Shown: piece by piece, positions 42,244 through 50,769 of the stretch
How positions within the stretch are numbered: the first letter of the stretch is position 1
How the letters are laid out: each line of letters starts with the position of its first letter
NCBI RefSeq assembly: GCF_900090265.1
Contig: NZ_LT607752.1
Location: 4,650,001-4,714,000 of the forward strand
Reading direction: 5' to 3'
Origin: Micromonospora rifamycinica
Lineage (GTDB): Bacteria; Actinomycetota; Actinomycetes; Mycobacteriales; Micromonosporaceae
DNA: 64,000 nt
The notes under the pieces: model-generated
What the model was told of the DNA's origin: nothing
The model's input: only the letters and a program-made list of their open reading frames with translations
The model's database searches: none
Made by a program: the position numbers and the translations under genes

Positions 42244-43362
42244 GTGGACAACTTCGCTCGGTTGCTCAAGCAGAGTTGGACCCTGGTCGAGGAGGACCGG
42301 GACCGGCTGAGCGGTCGCTTCTACGCCCGGCTCTTCCTGCTCGACCCCGAGCTGCGCAGGCTCTTCCCGGCGGAGATGACCGGCCAGGGCGACCGGATCC
42401 TGGACGCCATCGTCACCGCCACCCAGGTGATGGACGATCCGGAGAGCTTCGACGAGTACCTGCGCTCGCTGGGCCGGGACCACCGGAAGTACCACGTCGA
42501 CACCGCGCACTACGCGACGATGGGGGTGGCGCTGCTGGACGCCCTGCGCTGCACGGCAGGGGCCGGTTGGAGCCTGGAGTACGACCAGGCCTGGCGGGAG
42601 GCGTACGCGGCGATCACGGCGACGATGCTGGCCGGTGCGGAGTCGGACCCCAACCCGCCGTTCTGGCACGCGGAGGTGCTCACCCACGAGCGGTTGGGGG
42701 CGGACACCGCCGTGTTGACCGTCCGCGCCCTCCAGCACCCGCTGGTGTGGAAGGCCGGTCAGTACGTCAGTGTCGAGGTGCCCCGGCATCTGCCCCGGGT
42801 GTGGCGGACGTACTCGGTGGCGAACGCCCCGAACGACGACAACGTGCTGGAGTTCCATGTCCGTACGCCGGCCGGCGCGGGCTGGGTCTCCGGCGCGTTG
42901 GTCCGCCGGACCAGGCCGGGTGACCTGCTCAGGGTGGCCGCGCCGATGGGTTCGATGACGGTGGACCGCGACTCCGGGCGGGACATCCTCTGTGTGGCCG
43001 GCGGGGTCGGCCTGGCCCCGGTGAAGGCGATCGTGGAGGAGTTGGCCGGCTGGAACCGGGCCCGCTGGGTGCACGTCTTCTACGGTGCCCGGCACGCCGA
43101 CGAGCTGTACGGCCTGGCCGGGCTGGAGGAGCTGGTCGCCGCGCACCCCTGGCTGTCGGTGACCCCGTCGTGCAGCGAGGACCCGGACTTCGGTGGTGAG
43201 CGGGGGGACGTCTCCGAGGTGATCGCCCGCTACGGCCCGTGGACGACGCACGACTGCTACGTCTCCGGCTCCGCCGCGATGGTCCGGGCGACCCTGCGGG
43301 CGCTGGCCGGGGACGACGTGCCGCCGCAGCACATCCGGTACGACACCTTCGGCAACCTGTAG
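42244..43362 (+). CDS. Flavohemoglobin-like globin-reductase fusion
   Basis: A 372-aa protein. Residues 1-135 are a globin domain (LLKQSWTLVEEDRDRLSGRF, proximal His80 in GRDHRKYHVDTAHY). Residues 145-240 form a ferredoxin-reductase FAD domain (WRTYSVANAP, the RxYS flavin motif), and residues 250-372 an NAD-binding domain (ILCVAGGVGLAPVKAI, VHVFYGARHADELY, ending YDTFGNL). Proteins of this layout oxidise nitric oxide to nitrate using NADH and oxygen; some actinobacterial versions are short type II flavohemoglobins with altered function. GTG 42244 follows GGAGGA. A duplicated upstream motif suggests dedicated control. Confidence 0.93.
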   Translation: MDNFARLLKQSWTLVEEDRDRLSGRFYARLFLLDPELRRLFPAEMTGQGDRILDAIVTATQVMDDPESFDEYLRSLGRDHRKYHVDTAHYATMGVALLDALRCTAGAGWSLEYDQAWREAYAAITATMLAGAESDPNPPFWHAEVLTHERLGADTAVLTVRALQHPLVWKAGQYVSVEVPRHLPRVWRTYSVANAPNDDNVLEFHVRTPAGAGWVSGALVRRTRPGDLLRVAAPMGSMTVDRDSGRDILCVAGGVGLAPVKAIVEELAGWNRARWVHVFYGARHADELYGLAGLEELVAAHPWLSVTPSCSEDPDFGGERGDVSEVIARYGPWTTHDCYVSGSAAMVRATLRALAGDDVPPQHIRYDTFGNL

Positions 43363-43380
43363 AGCTTTACTCCCCCCGAG

Positions 43381-43422
43381 ACCGGGTCGCGTGCCCCCGC
43401 CCCCTGGGGCACGCGACCCGGT
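43381..43422. terminator. Bidirectional hairpin between globin and HTH-deformylase genes
   Basis: A 17-bp exact stem: ACCGGGTCGCGTGCCCC (43381-43397) with GGGGCACGCGACCCGGT (43406-43422), loop of 8 nt, between convergent genes. Confidence 0.9.
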
Positions 43423-43501
43423 CGCCCGTCCGCACCGGTCGCCGTCACCCAGCCCCGCCCCGGCCACTCGCGCCCGGCGACCGGTGGAACCGGCGACGGG
43501 G

Positions 43502-45004
43502 TCAGGCGTTGCTCTCGCGGTACTCCTCGACGGGGACCAGCGGCACGCCGGGCGGCATCCGGTCGGTCCAGGACCGGCCCTCGAGGTGGTCGATCTCGTG
43601 GGCCACCAGCCGGGCCATCCCGTACGCGAACGAGGTGATCATCTGGCCGCCGTCCCAGCGGGCGTGTTCGACGTCGATGCGTAGCGGCCGGGGCACCAGG
43701 CCCCGGTGGTCGGCGGTGGCGAGACAGCCCTCGTACTGTTCGACGGTGTCCGGGCTCTCGCCGACCACCCGGGGGTTCACCAGGACGACCGGCGGGGCGT
43801 CCCGGTCGGCGGGGCGGACCACGGCCACGGCGGCGTCCAGGCCGAGCTGGGGTGCGGCGAGGCCCATCCCGGCGCTGAACGGGTGCAGTTCGTCGGCCCG
43901 GGTGAGCAGGTCGGTGAGCCGGTCGACCACCTCACGGGCGGCGGTGGCCTCCCGGGGCAGGTCGAACGGGCGGGCCGGCTGGCCGGCCGGGGTCGCCTCG
44001 GGGGCCAGCACGCCGAGCGCCCGCAGCTGCTCGGCGGGGCGGGTCGGCACCGGCGCGGTCGTCTCGGCGGGCTCCTGGCGGAACCGCCACTGGAGGCGGA
44101 AGCGGGTGTTGAGCGGCGGGTCCTCGGTGGACCAGTCGAAGACCACCCGGTCGCCCCGGTCGTGTCGGCGTACCGGGGTGCGCAGCGGTCCCTCGTCGGC
44201 GGAGAGCGAGGTCTCCACCCCCCACACCCGGGGGTCGAGGGCCGCCGGCAGGTCCAGCCGTACGGCCAGGTGCCGGGTGGGCAGGCGGACGGCGCGTTGG
44301 AACCAGGGGCCCCACTTGACCCGACCGACCCGGTAGGCGTACTCGACGTCGGCGCGTTCGCCCGGGTGCAGCGGGAACGGGCCGTCGGCGTTCTCGAACA
44401 GCAGCCAGATCTCCTTGTACGCGTCCCGGTCGTGGCGGACCCGCCAGTGCATCGGCTCGCGGGCGCCGCCGTCGTGGTGGACGGCCCGGAAGCGCAGCTC
44501 GGCGAAGGTGAGCGGGTGCTCCCGGTGGTGCCGGTTGGAGCGGCTCGGATCGTCGGGCCACCGGTCGACGGCGACCCGGACGAGGTAGCGGGTGACCGGT
44601 TCGGTGCCGGCGTTGTGCAGCCGGCGGCGGACCACGCACCGGTACGTCCCGTCGACCAGGGTGAGGCTGGCGGTCTCCCGTTCGACGACGAGCCCGGTGC
44701 CCGGTGGGAGCCACCGGCCGGGGGGCGTGGGTTCGCGTTGTCCGGGGGCGGCCCGGGTCTGACGGAGCCGGTCGTACTCGCGGAACCGTTGCCAGATGAC
44801 GCCGCCGGCGTCGAGGACGGCTTCGGCCCGCCGGGCGAAGTCCTCGGTGGGGCGGTGGCGTCGCCCTTCGACATGGCTCACGTACGACGGGTCGAAGCCC
44901 ATCATGGTGGCGAGCTGCTTCTTGGTCAGCCCTCGCCCCGTCCGGTGCCGGGCGAGTTCCGCCGCGAACGCATCGGTGGCCCGCTCCAGAGGGGAGGTCG
45001 TCAT
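43502..45004 (-). CDS. XRE-type HTH fused to a peptide-deformylase domain
   Basis: A 500-aa protein in three parts. Residues 5-75 are an XRE helix-turn-helix (TKKQLATMMGFDPSYVSHVE). Residues 90-330 are a beta-rich region of no known family (YRCVVRRRLHNAGTEPVTRY, VRLDLPAALDPRVWG). Residues 350-500 are a peptide deformylase: motif 1 GMGLAAPQLG, motif 2 YEGCLATAD with metal ligand Cys427, and motif 3 AHEIDHLEG with His469, Glu470 and His473. The usual EGCLS reads EGCLA. All metal and catalytic residues are present, so it may be active. ATG 45004 has AGGAAG upstream. A DNA-binding deformylase suggests sensing of N-formyl peptides or metal (inference). Confidence 0.9.
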   Translation of the reverse strand: MTTSPLERATDAFAAELARHRTGRGLTKKQLATMMGFDPSYVSHVEGRRHRPTEDFARRAEAVLDAGGVIWQRFREYDRLRQTRAAPGQREPTPPGRWLPPGTGLVVERETASLTLVDGTYRCVVRRRLHNAGTEPVTRYLVRVAVDRWPDDPSRSNRHHREHPLTFAELRFRAVHHDGGAREPMHWRVRHDRDAYKEIWLLFENADGPFPLHPGERADVEYAYRVGRVKWGPWFQRAVRLPTRHLAVRLDLPAALDPRVWGVETSLSADEGPLRTPVRRHDRGDRVVFDWSTEDPPLNTRFRLQWRFRQEPAETTAPVPTRPAEQLRALGVLAPEATPAGQPARPFDLPREATAAREVVDRLTDLLTRADELHPFSAGMGLAAPQLGLDAAVAVVRPADRDAPPVVLVNPRVVGESPDTVEQYEGCLATADHRGLVPRPLRIDVEHARWDGGQMITSFAYGMARLVAHEIDHLEGRSWTDRMPPGVPLVPVEEYRESNA

Positions 45005-45131
45005 CAGCTTCCTCACGCAGCCGGGATGACAAGTGTTCACGTTTTCCCGCTCGGCTTACAGCGAACTGGCACGTTGCCGACATATGCCTTGACATCACCC
45101 CCTCTTCCTCTCTTGCAGGTGCGCCCGGCCG

Positions 45132-45210
45132 CCGCCCGACCACCACCCCGGCCGCCGCCCGACCACCACCCCCGCCGCCGCCCGACCACCACCCCGGCCG
45201 CCGCCCGAAC
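45132..45210. repeat. 23-bp tandem repeat, about 3.5 copies
   Basis: The unit CCGCCGCCCGACCACCACCC recurs with a 23-bp period (CCCGACC at 45135, 45158 and 45181, then a divergent CCCGAAC copy at 45204). It lies in the promoter gap of two divergent genes. Confidence 0.85.
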
Positions 45211-45311
45211 GGTGGTCGGGGTGGTGGGGTCGGCTGGCCCGGATCCGGCGGGCAGGAGGTGACACCCGCCTCCCCGATACCTGGTGAGGAGGGCTTCCCC
45301 TCGGCCGTGAG

Positions 45312-45330
45312 GATGGTTAGGCTATCCTTA
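45312..45330 (+). promoter_or_regulatory. DtxR/IdeR-like iron box
   Basis: The core GGTTAGGCTATCC differs by one base from the central part of the IdeR/DtxR consensus (GGTTAGGCTAACC); flanks match partly. It lies about 90 bp upstream of a FhuF-type ferric reductase gene, the expected location for an iron-dependent repressor site. The gene is therefore probably switched on by iron limitation. Confidence 0.8.
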
Positions 45331-45421
45331 GCTTCAAGCGTGATCCCTCCGGTACCCTGAGTGGCCGCGCGAACCGCTGCCACCCCTGGTGGCCCGAGCG
45401 AGTGACGGGAGGGTGGTCCAG

Positions 45422-46213
45422 GTGACAGCGGTGCTCCCGGGCCAGGACCTCGCCGGCCGGCTCGCTCCGGTCACCGCCACCCTGCGCGCCATGTTCGGCA
45501 CCGACGTGCTGCCCGGCCTCGCGCCCGGCCTGGTGGTGGCGGACGAGGGCGGTTGGAGCCCCGCCACCACCCTGGTCGACGGCTCCCGGATGCCCGATTT
45601 CCTGCGCGCCGCCGCCCGTCGCTGGGGTGGCACTCCGCACGCCTGCGCCGCGCTGGCCTGGAAGGCCTACAGCTACTGGACGGCGCTGCCGGTGGTGCTC
45701 GGGTGGGCCTCGGCCCGCCGGGTGCCGTTGCTCGACCCGGCCGACGTGCTGATCCACTTCGAGGATCACCGGCAACTGCTCACCATGGGCCTGCGCCGTT
45801 CGACGGCCGTCGCGGTGCTGCCCGGTGACCCGCTCGCGCTCACCTGCCAGCCCGGGGTCCGGGTGGTCGCCGACGAGGCGGAGCTGCTCCGCGTCCTGCG
45901 GGCCAGCCTGCTCGACGCCCACCTCGCCCCGATGATCGCCGCGCTCCAGGCGGAGGTGCGGGTGGGCGCGCGTACCCTGCTCGGCTCGGTGGCCTCCGGC
46001 ATCGCGCAGGGCATCCTACGGGCGGCGGACGTCCTGCCGGGCTCGTCGGTGCACACCGTCGACACCCTGCTCGACGCGCTCGACCTGGCGGACCTGGTCG
46101 AGCTGGTGCCCGGCCGCACCGGCGAGCCGACCGTGCAGCGGCGCACCTGCTGCCTGGCGTTCACCCTGCCCAGCCCCAAGATCTGCCAGGGCTGCTGCGT
46201 CCGCTCGGCCTGA
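45422..46213 (+). CDS. FhuF-type [2Fe-2S] ferric-siderophore reductase
   Basis: A 263-aa protein with the FhuF C-terminal cluster motif: Cys243, Cys244, Cys255 and Cys258, in RRTCCLAFTLPSPKICQGCC, which bind a [2Fe-2S] centre (Cys259 also lies there). FhuF-type enzymes reduce Fe(III) in siderophores after uptake so iron can be released in the cytoplasm. The N-terminal part (GMRR-type helices, PHACAALAWKAYSYWTALPV) fits the family. GTG 45422 follows GGGAGGG at long spacing; GTG 45389 is an alternative. An IdeR-like box upstream fits iron control. No siderophore biosynthesis or transport genes are visible in the window. Confidence 0.9.
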   Translation: MTAVLPGQDLAGRLAPVTATLRAMFGTDVLPGLAPGLVVADEGGWSPATTLVDGSRMPDFLRAAARRWGGTPHACAALAWKAYSYWTALPVVLGWASARRVPLLDPADVLIHFEDHRQLLTMGLRRSTAVAVLPGDPLALTCQPGVRVVADEAELLRVLRASLLDAHLAPMIAALQAEVRVGARTLLGSVASGIAQGILRAADVLPGSSVHTVDTLLDALDLADLVELVPGRTGEPTVQRRTCCLAFTLPSPKICQGCCVRSA

Positions 46214-46225
46214 CCTTCCGCCGGC

Positions 46226-48121
46226 TCAGTCGGCGAGCTGCCGGACGTCCCAGAGCCACACCCCACCGGTGCGGACGGGGGTGACACCGGTCAGCGCGGT
46301 CATCGCCCGGCGCAGCGCGTCGGCGTACCGGTGCGGGCCGAGGATCACCACGCCGGCCCGCCAGTACCGCAGGTCGGTCCGGGCGGCCCGCCGGTCGGCG
46401 GCGGTGACCGGCGGGACGGTCCCGGTCCGCGCGATCCCGCCGAAGAAGTTGCTGGTCCGCCGGTAGGGCGCGGTGAACAGGGCGGCGTCGGGCTCGGGGG
46501 ACCAGGGTCGGGTGTCCGGGGCGAGGAAGTAGCCCCGGGCCAGCGGCATCTCCAGCCGGGTCCGGGACGACCAGCGCAGCGGGTCGGCGTAGGTGTTGTC
46601 GGGCAGCGGCAGGGTCACCACGCTGCGGCCTCCCGCCACGTAGGGACGCCAGCCGCCGGACGTGACGAACTCCGGCACCGGGTCGAGGCGGGTCGTCGGC
46701 AGCGGGGTCGGCAGCAGCGGCAGCAGGGCCATCAGCAGCACGGTCACCGTGGCGAAGCGGATCTGTCGCCGGGCGGCCGGGTGCCGGTGGGCGAGGTCCC
46801 GGGACCGCTGCACGCCGAGGGCCAGCAGCACCCCGATGATCGGCGTGATCGCCAGTGACCAGCGGGTGGGCACCACGGAGTGCAGCAGGGGCAGCTCCTC
46901 CAGCAGCGCCCACGGGGCGGGGACGCCGGTGTTCCGCCCGTTGAGCTGCACCTCCCGCCCCAGCGACAGGACGGCGAAGAAGAGCCCGAGCACGGCCAGG
47001 CCGACCACCAGCGCGCTGCGCCGCAGCCACCAGACCAGGGCGACCGTGAGGACGATCAGCGGCCAGCCGAAGAAGGCGTTCTCCTCGGTGGGATTGCGGG
47101 CCAGCGGATCGGCGGACCGGGCGTCGCCGGCCAGGGACTCCCGGGACCAGCCCACGAACGCGCCCAGGTCGGTGCGGTAGCCCCGGATCAGCCGGGACAG
47201 CCCGTGGTAGGAGCCCGGCCCGAAGAGCTGCACGTGGAGCGGGTAGGCGAGCAGCACGGCGGAGAGGAGCGCGGCCACGCCGAGCCCGGCGAGGAACGGC
47301 CGGGCGGCCGTGCGCAGGTGCGGTCGGCCGATGCCGAGGGCGCCGACCACCACGGCCAGCCCGATCGCGGTCATCAGCAGGATCTCCAGGTTGAGGAACG
47401 CCTGCCAGACGATCAGTAGGCCGAGCAGGAGTCCGTTGCGCAGCCACCGGCCCGGCTCGGCCAGCCGCAGGGTGCGCCAGATGATGAGCGGCACGACGAA
47501 CTGGGAGACGATGTTCGGGTGGGCGTTGGCGTGCGACACCATCGCCGGGGCGTACGCGCAGAACGCCGCGCCGAGCCAGGCCGCCCCCCGGAACCGGGTG
47601 ACCACCCGGGACAGCAGGAAATACCAGGCGGTCCCGGTAGCCGCCATTCCGAGGGTGAGGAAAAGGAGAAACGACCAGTGCGGCCCGAAGAGCAGCGTGA
47701 CCGGGGTCATCGGTATTGACACGGATAATACCGAGGTATTCGCCATCAGGTTGACGCCGTCGGGCACGTTCATCCGATCCGAAGCGAACGGATAGCTCCA
47801 TTCCGTGACCACCCGTGCGCCGTGGGCCATCATCCACTCGAACTGCGCCTGATCCGATCGGTTGTCCCGCACCCCCGCCCCGGGGTCGCGCCAGAGTCGG
47901 GCGGTCACCCAGAGGGCCAGCAGGAGGTAGCTGCCGACGGCGAGCGCGTCGGCCCGCCACCGGGTGGTGGACCCGACCCGTACCGGTCGGCCCGCCGGTG
48001 GTGACGGTCCGGCCGGGAGCACCCGTCGCCAGCTCCGCCGGACGGTCCGCCGGGCCGGCCCCGACCCCGCGTCGGCGACGCCGGACCGGTCGGCCCCGGG
48101 GTCCGATTCAGGAGTAGCCAT
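46226..48121 (-). CDS. Large membrane protein, GT-C-type glycosyltransferase candidate
   Basis: A 631-aa integral membrane protein with about ten helices (ADALAVGSYLLLALWVTARLW, HWSFLLFLTLGMAATGTAWYFL, FVVPLIIWRTL, LAVVVGALGIG, GLGVAALLSAVLLAYPLHV, SALVVGLAVLGLFFAVLSL). The first extracytoplasmic loop has DRMNVPDGVN and RDNRSDQAQFEW, acidic residues of the kind GT-C enzymes use. The C-terminal 170 residues are extracytoplasmic. GT-C proteins move sugars from polyprenyl-phosphate carriers onto wall polymers. Acceptor and donor are unknown. No Shine-Dalgarno motif is evident before the ATG, so it may be leaderless. It converges on the FhuF gene across only 12 bp and is divergent from the methyltransferase gene. 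Confidence 0.8.
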   Translation of the reverse strand: MATPESDPGADRSGVADAGSGPARRTVRRSWRRVLPAGPSPPAGRPVRVGSTTRWRADALAVGSYLLLALWVTARLWRDPGAGVRDNRSDQAQFEWMMAHGARVVTEWSYPFASDRMNVPDGVNLMANTSVLSVSIPMTPVTLLFGPHWSFLLFLTLGMAATGTAWYFLLSRVVTRFRGAAWLGAAFCAYAPAMVSHANAHPNIVSQFVVPLIIWRTLRLAEPGRWLRNGLLLGLLIVWQAFLNLEILLMTAIGLAVVVGALGIGRPHLRTAARPFLAGLGVAALLSAVLLAYPLHVQLFGPGSYHGLSRLIRGYRTDLGAFVGWSRESLAGDARSADPLARNPTEENAFFGWPLIVLTVALVWWLRRSALVVGLAVLGLFFAVLSLGREVQLNGRNTGVPAPWALLEELPLLHSVVPTRWSLAITPIIGVLLALGVQRSRDLAHRHPAARRQIRFATVTVLLMALLPLLPTPLPTTRLDPVPEFVTSGGWRPYVAGGRSVVTLPLPDNTYADPLRWSSRTRLEMPLARGYFLAPDTRPWSPEPDAALFTAPYRRTSNFFGGIARTGTVPPVTAADRRAARTDLRYWRAGVVILGPHRYADALRRAMTALTGVTPVRTGGVWLWDVRQLAD

Positions 48122-48331
48122 GACAATTCAGAGCGTAGTTGCCCTATGGCGGGCACGTGACATGTTTCGGGTACTGCCGTACTATGTGCCGGGTTCGCCG
48201 ACCGCCGATCGCGTGCCCTCCCCCGACCACATTCCAGCTCCCACGGTGCCCCGTTTCCTCCGCCCCTCTCGCGGATGATTCACTCTGTCGGTCCAGGCGC
48301 GGGTCAGTCATATATCGTGAGGAATCGACGC

Positions 48332-49042
48332 ATGGTAGAAATCCTTGGGGATCAGCGCGTCCAGGCAGAGGTGCTGGAGGGTCTGGCCACCGCGGTCAAC
48401 CACCGTCGGTGGTTCGTCGAGCTGGCGGTGCCCCATCTCGGTGACGACCCGATCGAGATCGGCAGCGGCCTGGGGGACTACGCCCTGGAATGGGCGCGGC
48501 ACGTCCCCCGGTTCACCGCCACCGAGGCCGACCCGGACCGGCTCGTCCTGCTGAAGGAGCGGCTGGTCGACGAGCCGACCATCGAGGTCCGCGAGATGCT
48601 GCTGCCGCACCCGGGCGGCGGCGACTACAGCGCGGCCGTGTCGTACAACGTGCTGGAGCACATCGAGGACCACGTGGGCGCGCTGCGCAGCATGCGCGAC
48701 CTGGTCCGGCCCGGCGGCGCGGTGATCATCATCGTGCCGGCGTTCCAGTTCGCGATGGGCCCCGCCGACATCGCCACCGGCCACGTGCGCCGCTACACCA
48801 AGAAGACCCTCGGCGACGCGATGACCGCGGCCGGGCTGCGCGTCGAGACGATGCACTACGCCAACGCCCTCGGCCTGATCGGCTACTTCATGGCCACCAA
48901 GGTCTTCCGGCTGATGCCGAAGGAGGGGCCGATGGTCAAGGTGTACGACACCCTCGTACTGCCTGCCACCAAGGCCGCCGAGCAGCTCGTCCGGCCGCCG
49001 TTCGGCCAGTCCGTCTTCGCCGTCGCCCGGGTGCCCGGCTGA
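48332..49042 (+). CDS. Class I SAM-dependent methyltransferase
   Basis: A 236-aa methyltransferase. SAM-binding motif I is DPIEIGSGLGDYALEWA, the acidic residue after strand 2 is in FTATEADPDRLVLLKERL, and the post-motif region SYNVLEHIEDHVGALRSMRDLVRPGGAVIIIVPA is characteristic of Methyltransf_11/UbiE-like enzymes. GHVRRYTKKTLGDAMTAAGL and a more hydrophobic stretch NALGLIGYFMATKVFRLMP follow, suggesting a lipid or membrane-linked substrate. Such genes often stand beside membrane glycosyltransferases in lipid-linked sugar pathways, and here a GT-C-type gene is divergent. The start ATG has GAGGAA about eight bases upstream. Confidence 0.9.
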   Translation: MVEILGDQRVQAEVLEGLATAVNHRRWFVELAVPHLGDDPIEIGSGLGDYALEWARHVPRFTATEADPDRLVLLKERLVDEPTIEVREMLLPHPGGGDYSAAVSYNVLEHIEDHVGALRSMRDLVRPGGAVIIIVPAFQFAMGPADIATGHVRRYTKKTLGDAMTAAGLRVETMHYANALGLIGYFMATKVFRLMPKEGPMVKVYDTLVLPATKAAEQLVRPPFGQSVFAVARVPG

Positions 49043-49093
49043 CCGTGCCCCGCGCCCGCCGGCCCCGCGAGCGCGGGACCGGCGGGCCACCGG

Positions 49094-49627
49094 TCACTCC
49101 TTGATCTGGTACGTCGGCCGGATGACCGCCCGTGCCAGGGTGTGGAACGCCAGGTTGAAGCCGACGTACGCGGGGCTGGCGTCCGGCCCGACGCCGAGCG
49201 TGTCGACGTCGACCGCGTGCACGGCGAAGACGTACCGGTGCGGGCGGTCACCCGGCGGCGGGGCCGCGCCCCCGTAACCGGTGTCGCCGTAGTCGTTGCG
49301 GACGCTGAACGCCCCGCCCAGGTCGGCCTCCCGCACACCGGTCGGCAAACTGGTCGTCGAGGCGGGCACGTCGACCAGCACCCAGTGCCAGAAGCCGCTG
49401 CCGGTCGGGGCGTCCGGGTCGAAGCAGGTCACCACGAAGCTCTTCGTCTCGGCCGGGAAACCCGACCAGGTCAGCTGCGGGGAGACGTTCTCGCCACCGG
49501 TGCTGCCGTGCGCGTACCGGGCGTCCATCGGCTCGCCGTTGCGCACGTCGGCACTGGCCAGGTCGAACGACGGGACGGTCGGCAGCAGCTCGTACGGGTC
49601 CGGGGCGATCGGTCGTTCCAGGGTCAT
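49094..49627 (-). CDS. YbhB/YbcL family (PEBP-like) protein
   Basis: A 177-aa phosphatidylethanolamine-binding-protein relative. The ligand pocket motifs are DPDAPTGSGFWHWVLVDVPA (the DPDxP signature), NVSPQLTWSGFP and RPHRYVFAVHAVDVD. Bacterial members bind small anionic ligands and are sometimes called Raf-kinase-inhibitor-like; the physiological role is unresolved. The ATG at 49627 follows AAGGGA. No signal peptide, so it should be cytoplasmic. It is convergent with the methyltransferase gene and divergent from the NTF2-like gene. Confidence 0.92.
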   Translation of the reverse strand: MTLERPIAPDPYELLPTVPSFDLASADVRNGEPMDARYAHGSTGGENVSPQLTWSGFPAETKSFVVTCFDPDAPTGSGFWHWVLVDVPASTTSLPTGVREADLGGAFSVRNDYGDTGYGGAAPPPGDRPHRYVFAVHAVDVDTLGVGPDASPAYVGFNLAFHTLARAVIRPTYQIKE

Positions 49628-49762
49628 CGGGAAGGTCCCTTCCGGTGTGCGCGATTTCCTCTGCCCTTTCTTACCCCGCCGGGCCGGACGATCGAACCGG
49701 AAGCACCGCGCACCGTCGGGCCGCCAGAATGAGGGGACGCGGCGGACGACCGGGAGGGCAGA

Positions 49763-50143
49763 ATGCAGGACACCGAACGTGAGGCGGAACTGCTGGAGGC
49801 GGAGCGTCGTCTCCAGGTCGCCCAGCGGGCCGGCGATGTGGCCGCGCTCGACGCCCTGCTCGACGACCGTCTGCTCGCCGTGGGGCCGGACGGGCGCACC
49901 TTCGGCAAGTCCGACGACCTGGCCGCCCACCGCAGCGGCAGCTCGGTGCTGGACGAGCTGGTGGAGGAGGAGCTGGAGCTGCTGGTCGCCGGGACGACCG
50001 GGGTGACGTTCTTCCGGGGGCGGGTCAGCGGCACCTTCGCGGGCGAGCCGTTCGCGGCGCGACTGCGTTACACCCGGACCTGGACCTATGACGAGGGGTA
50101 CGGCTGGCGCATCCTCGCCGCCCACCTCAGCCCCGTCCCCTGA
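49763..50143 (+). CDS. NTF2-like (DUF4440) small protein
   Basis: A 126-aa NTF2-fold protein. It opens with a long helix (EAELLEAERRLQVAQRAGDVAALDALLDDRLL), then AVGPDGRTFGKSDDLAAHRSG, and closes with YTRTWTYDEGYGWRILAAHLSPV, the standard DUF4440 ending. Proteins of this fold serve as small enzymes, binding modules or immunity proteins; nothing here indicates which. The start ATG follows GGGAGG at good spacing. It stands next to a PEBP gene (divergent) and is followed by a repeat-bearing stretch. Confidence 0.85.
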   Translation: MQDTEREAELLEAERRLQVAQRAGDVAALDALLDDRLLAVGPDGRTFGKSDDLAAHRSGSSVLDELVEEELELLVAGTTGVTFFRGRVSGTFAGEPFAARLRYTRTWTYDEGYGWRILAAHLSPVP

Positions 50144-50199
50144 GCCGGCTGTCCGGACTGCTCGCTGGCCGACGTAGGGCGGCTGCCACCGGCGTCGGG

Positions 50200-50460
50200 G
50201 CGGCGGCGCACACCCGGGGGTCGCCGTTGCTCAGGCCGGCCGACGGGGTGCCTCCTCTCCAGCTTCGCCGGCTGCACGAAGATCGACCGACGGGCGACCG
50301 CATCGCCTCTGGCGTCCAGTTGGTAGACGTCCAACCGGCACCACCCGTCGTAGGTGATCCAGTCGGGCACCCGGATGACCCGGCACCAGATCGGCTTGAC
50401 GAACTGCACGCTGGCGGCGCGGGTGACGTACAGCGAGACGCGACGGCCACCACCCGACGC
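50200..50460 (-). pseudogene. Fragment of a small hypothetical protein gene
   Basis: In one minus-strand frame the residues RRVSLYVTRAASVQFVKPIW and DWITYDGWCRLDVYQLDARG have the composition of a real folded protein, unlike the surrounding frame. No start codon with a ribosome site precedes it: the codons upstream run into the palindromic element. Downstream the frame continues into sequence overlapping the NTF2-like gene. I read it as a remnant, but a short intact gene with an unusual start cannot be excluded. Confidence 0.35.
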
Positions 50461-50497
50461 CCACCCGTCGCCGGCCGAATTCGTGAGCCGCTTGACC

Positions 50498-50575
50498 CAA
50501 GATCGTGCTGGAACCATGTTGTAGTGGCATTCTGCGATTCCGAGGCCACTGCAACATGGTTCCAGCACGATCTTG
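50498..50575. repeat. Long palindromic (REP/MITE-like) element
   Basis: Two 31-bp arms (50498-50528 and 50545-50575) are inverse complements with one mismatch, around a 16-nt loop. The left arm begins CAAGATCGTGCTGGAACCAT. The size and symmetry are those of REP or miniature inverted-repeat elements rather than a terminator. I believe similar arms recur in Micromonosporaceae genomes, but that is recollection. Confidence 0.85.
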
Positions 50576-50682
50576 AGCGGGGCGAGACGAGACGGCACCC
50601 AGCGGGACGCGGTTCACCAACCGCGAACCGTCCCCTGGCCGACGTCCGCGCTGGTCGGGGGACGGTTCTGCTGCTATGAAGG

Positions 50683-50769
50683 CGGAGGGTGTGGGATTCG
50701 AACCCACGAAGACATCGCTGCCTTACCGGTTTTCAAGACCAGCGCCATCGGCCACTAGGCGAACCCTCC
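50683..50769 (-). tRNA. tRNA-Ser (anticodon TGA)
   Basis: An 87-nt class II tRNA on the minus strand. Acceptor arms GGAGGGT and ACACCCTCC-type 3' end pair, the anticodon loop CTTGAAA gives anticodon TGA (serine UCA/UCN), a long variable arm is present, and the T-arm is GTGGGTTCGAATCCCAC. Discriminator G fits serine. It is the second serine tRNA in the window. Confidence 0.96.

Larger units (their letters stand above)
45005..45421. other. Divergent region with 23-bp repeats and an iron box
   Basis: About 417 bp between the divergent HTH-deformylase and FhuF-type genes. It holds the tandem repeat at 45132-45210, a GGTGGTCGGGGTGGTGGGG stretch that is partly complementary to it, and the DtxR/IdeR-like box at 45312-45330. 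No gene supported. Confidence 0.6.
50144..50682. other. Decayed region containing a palindromic repeat
   Basis: Roughly 540 bp with no intact gene. It holds the minus-strand coding remnant (50200-50460), the 78-bp palindromic element (50498-50575) and ordinary sequence up to tRNA-Ser. The remnant plus a repeat at its upstream side looks like a gene disrupted at its 5' end. Confidence 0.5.

Noticed and set aside
45132..45210. CRISPR-like array
   Set aside because: The 23-bp units are contiguous with no unique spacers; it is a simple tandem repeat.
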